Shown here piece after piece: positions 7,209-8,848 of a stretch of DNA of 8,848 nt (positions are counted from its first letter, which is position 1; every line of letters begins with the position of its first letter). A program made the translations under genes and the position numbers. The notes under the pieces are model-generated. The model made no database searches. It saw nothing but the letters and a program-made list of their open reading frames with translations, and was not told where the DNA came from. Source of the stretch: Bacillota bacterium (lineage in GTDB: Bacteria > Bacillota_A > Clostridia > Peptostreptococcales > Anaerovoracaceae); NCBI GenBank assembly GCA_017457585.1, contig JAFTHD010000148.1, positions 1-8,848 of the forward strand, written 5' to 3'.

Positions 7209-7401
7209 GCAATACCTTTTTTGCATTTTTCGCGTTTTCAGAATTGCAAGTGGTCAAAAGTAATTCTGAAATCGATTTTTTTCTTAAAATAGAATTGCAG
7301 CCGGGGAGACTGCAATTCTGAAATCGTTAAATATGCGTTTTAGGTATTACAATTGATGGTTTGCAATTCTGAAACGGATAAAAATCACGATTAGGTATTG
7401 C
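7209..7401. repeat. Array of four 39-bp imperfect palindromic repeats, period 51-52 bp
   Basis: Four 39-bp units lie at 7209-7247 (inverted), 7260-7298, 7312-7350 and 7363-7401, separated by 12, 13 and 12 bases of unrelated sequence. The consensus is GCAATTCTGAAA, 16 variable A/T-rich bases, then TTAGGTATTGC, so each unit is bounded by GCAAT and ATTGC. By hand alignment the last two units match at about 29 of 39 positions, and the inverted first unit matches the fourth at about 29 of 39. The second unit is a hybrid: its right end is AGAATTGC, the complement of a left end. Neighbouring ends form hairpins, for example AGAATTGCAG/CTGCAATTCT (7291-7300 with 7310-7319, perfect) and TTTCAGAATT/AATTCTGAAA (7236-7245 with 7262-7271, perfect). 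It fills the convergent gap between gltA and the omega-amidase gene. No coding function is apparent and I know no named family with this consensus. Confidence 0.85.
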
Positions 7402-7425
7402 AACGGCTTTTAGCATGACCTAATC
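7380..7425 (-). terminator. Possible terminator of the omega-amidase operon
   Basis: Read on the minus strand, GATTAGGT (7425-7418) and ACCTAATC (7396-7389) form an 8-bp stem around a 21-base loop, then GTGA and five T residues (7384-7380). The left arm contains two bases of the omega-amidase TGA stop codon. One arm belongs to the fourth repeat unit and the other to a decayed fifth copy, so the repeat array may supply the terminator. The large loop and the gap before the T-run make it uncertain. Confidence 0.35.
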
Positions 7426-7426
7426 A
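7413..7426 (-). repeat. Decayed fifth copy of the 39-bp repeat (inverted)
   Basis: At 7413, on the array period (50 bases after the fourth unit starts), GCATGACCTAATC matches the inverted-unit opening GCAATACCTAATC at 11 of 13 positions. The match stops at the 3' end of the omega-amidase gene, whose stop codon is at 7424-7426. The copy is therefore truncated by, or merged into, the coding sequence. Confidence 0.5.
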
Positions 7427-8227
7427 GTATAGTTCCGGCCTCCTGTGCTTGAGAAGCGGGAGCTGATCCCTGATGGAATCCTCGTATTCAAAGTCGATGT
7501 CCGCGTAAATTATGGTCTCCTTTTCGTCTGCGTGAGCGATGAACTCTCCCCATGGCGACGCAACGCAGGAGTTGCCGTATGCAACGTACACCCCGCCTTC
7601 ATCCCTTGCCGGTGAGTTCGCAGCAAAGTAAACCTGATTGTCGAGAGCCCTGGCTCTCATGGTCAGATCCCAGTGGGCCGGACCCGTCGTCATATTGAAG
7701 GCTGCCGGCAGCAGGATGAGCTTTGCTCCATCGAGGGCCATCCTTCTGAAAAGTTCCGGGAATCTCACATCATAGCAGATGGCAACGCCGAATCTGCCAT
7801 ACTCAGTATCGATCAAAGTCGCGGAGTCCCCTGCCGTAAGGGTATCGGACTCCATGAATCTGATGCCGCCTTTCACGTCTATATCGAAGAGATGGGTCTT
7901 TCTGTGTTTGCCTATGATATTCCCTTCTCTGTCAAATGAAAAAGATGTGTTGTACACCTTGTCACCGTCCAGTTCTGATATTGACCCGCCAATGAGGTAG
8001 ATGCCCAGTTCCTTCGCCAGATCCGACATGAACTTTACAGTCTCTCCATCTTCCGTCTCTGCATACTCCCTGAAATAATCGTTGGAGTACGGGCAATCCC
8101 ACATCTCGGGCAGGGTTACCACCTGCGCACCCTTTGAAGCGGCTTCCGTCACGAACCTTCTGACTGTTTCCCTGCTTTCCTCCTTATCGAAGGAACCCTT
8201 GAGCTGACATAATGCGAGTTTAAACAT
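7424..8227 (-). CDS. Omega-amidase, NIT2-like carbon-nitrogen hydrolase
   Basis: A 267-residue cytoplasmic enzyme of the nitrilase superfamily. The catalytic triad is visible: E41 in TLPEMW, K110 in KHRKTHLFDID and C151 in AICYDVRFPEL. The stretch HLFDIDVKGG with FMESDTLTAGDS, then FNMTTGPAHWDL (178-189) and DNQVYFAANSPARD (196-209), closely resembles mammalian NIT2 and bacterial omega-amidases. These hydrolyse 2-oxoglutaramate or 2-oxosuccinamate, by-products of Gln/Asn transamination, to 2-oxo acids and ammonia. It is the second gene of a leftward operon. Its ATG overlaps the stop of the upstream Nudix gene by 8 bases, with AAGGA about 9 bases before it inside that gene. Exact substrate is inferred from similarity; another small amidase role is possible. 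Confidence 0.9.
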   Translation of the reverse strand: MFKLALCQLKGSFDKEESRETVRRFVTEAASKGAQVVTLPEMWDCPYSNDYFREYAETEDGETVKFMSDLAKELGIYLIGGSISELDGDKVYNTSFSFDREGNIIGKHRKTHLFDIDVKGGIRFMESDTLTAGDSATLIDTEYGRFGVAICYDVRFPELFRRMALDGAKLILLPAAFNMTTGPAHWDLTMRARALDNQVYFAANSPARDEGGVYVAYGNSCVASPWGEFIAHADEKETIIYADIDFEYEDSIRDQLPLLKHRRPELY

Positions 8228-8848
8228 CCTCTCCCATCCTTTCCGTTATCACTTCAATAAACCTCTGCGTAATCCGCGCCGTCAGGCCCCACAGAACGTG
8301 TCCTTCATACTCCCTGTAAACGGGAACCTTTGCAACGCCGCCGCGCCACTTATACGGTTCTCCTCCCGTCACCTTCTCCGTCGGAAAATTTTCATCTATC
8401 ACAGGCACGAATTTGTTTTCATATATCTCAGGCGGATTGTCCATAAAGAACTGCACCGGTGCCATATACGTATCTGCCACCTCCACCTCGCTTACTTGCA
8501 TGTTTTCTACGGTATTCTCATCGATGAATCCCAGGAAGCACACCATGGCGAAGTTATTCGTGGTATAGATGGTATCAAGCTGTGCGATGATTTCGATATC
8601 GCCGGCACCGATTCCAAGTTCCTCACAGGTCTCCCTGATGGCGCATTCCCTCATGGACTCTCCCGCTTCCAGTGCACCGCCCGGGAAGCATATCTCCCCC
8701 GGCTGCCTGTCAAGATCTTTTCCGCGCACCTCGTAGAGAAGATACAGTCCGTCTTCCCTTTGCACCAACGGAACGAGAATCCCGAAGAAGTGATAGTCGT
8801 TCTCTGCCCCCGGTTCCCTTCCGGAAAAAATATCCTTAATTGTCTCTA
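8220..8848 (-). CDS. Nudix hydrolase, probable CoA pyrophosphatase (5' end outside window)
   Basis: The reading frame stays open to the right edge, giving 208 visible residues (first full codon 8846-8844). An internal TTG at 8768 could be mistaken for the start, but the 26 codons before it read as a normal family N-terminus, including DYHFFGILVPLVQREDG, so the true start lies beyond 8848. The Nudix box is complete: G57, E63, R71 E72, E75 E76, G78 in visible numbering, within GGALEAGESMRECAIRETCEELGI-type sequence (57-79). Just before it LLYEVRGKDL...PGEICFPGG (36-57) matches the CoA-specific motif of the NUDT7/NudL group, which cleaves CoA and acyl-CoA to 4'-phosphopantetheine compounds and 3',5'-ADP. 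It is co-transcribed with, and overlaps, the omega-amidase gene. CoA specificity is inferred from that motif; the Nudix fold itself is certain. Confidence 0.88.
   Translation of the reverse strand, partial: ETIKDIFSGREPGAENDYHFFGILVPLVQREDGLYLLYEVRGKDLDRQPGEICFPGGALEAGESMRECAIRETCEELGIGAGDIEIIAQLDTIYTTNNFAMVCFLGFIDENTVENMQVSEVEVADTYMAPVQFFMDNPPEIYENKFVPVIDENFPTEKVTGGEPYKWRGGVAKVPVYREYEGHVLWGLTARITQRFIEVITERMGEDV

Noticed and set aside
7130..7321. Open frame of 63 codons across the gltA terminator
   Set aside because: It consists of the terminator hairpin and part of the repeat array and has no ribosome binding site.
7209..7401. The 39-bp repeat array as a CRISPR array
   Set aside because: Spacers are only 12-13 bases, far too short, repeats diverge strongly in the middle, orientation is mixed and no cas gene is present.
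8220..8768. Nudix gene starting at the TTG at 8768
   Set aside because: The frame is open to the window edge and the residues upstream (DYHFFGILVP) fit the family, so the gene is longer and cut by the edge.

Overview
The window looks like chromosomal DNA from an anaerobic member of the Clostridia. The pointers are a butyrate kinase, a PotC-PotD fusion transporter gene, a citrate synthase of the clostridial type, consensus Gram-positive promoters (one exact TTGACA-N17-TAATAT) and AGGAGG-like ribosome binding sites. Base composition is moderate and fairly even. I cannot name a genus. There is no transposase, integrase, phage gene, rRNA or tRNA.

Layout from left to right. (1) Positions 1-390 hold no convincing gene. 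A Shine-Dalgarno-like AGGAG on the minus strand at 7-11 suggests a divergent gene starting just outside the left edge. (2) buk, butyrate kinase, + strand, 391-1458, is followed by a strong terminator. No phosphate butyryltransferase gene lies in the 390 bases before it. (3) An excellent sigma-A promoter at 1556-1584 drives a tight three-gene polyamine uptake operon, potA-potB-potCD (1627-5409). The last gene joins the second permease and the substrate-binding protein in one chain. (4) A 208-base gap carries two hairpins and an extended -10 promoter. (5) gltA, citrate synthase, 5618-7099, has an Arg/Gln-rich N-terminal extension and ends in a textbook terminator. (6) The convergent gap at 7183-7423 carries an ordered array of four 39-bp imperfect palindromic repeats at a 51-52 bp period, with a decayed fifth copy running into the next gene. 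(7) On the minus strand, a Nudix hydrolase resembling CoA pyrophosphatases (cut by the right edge) overlaps a NIT2-like omega-amidase by 8 bases; together they form an operon pointing left.

Functionally this is mostly housekeeping: acyl-phosphate/ATP energy metabolism (buk), carbon entry to glutamate (gltA), polyamine import (pot), and probable metabolite repair (omega-amidase and Nudix). The least explained item is the repeat array between gltA and the omega-amidase gene. I do not recognise it as a named repeat family. Second to it are the fused PotCD and the loss of a normally conserved Trp in its binding domain.
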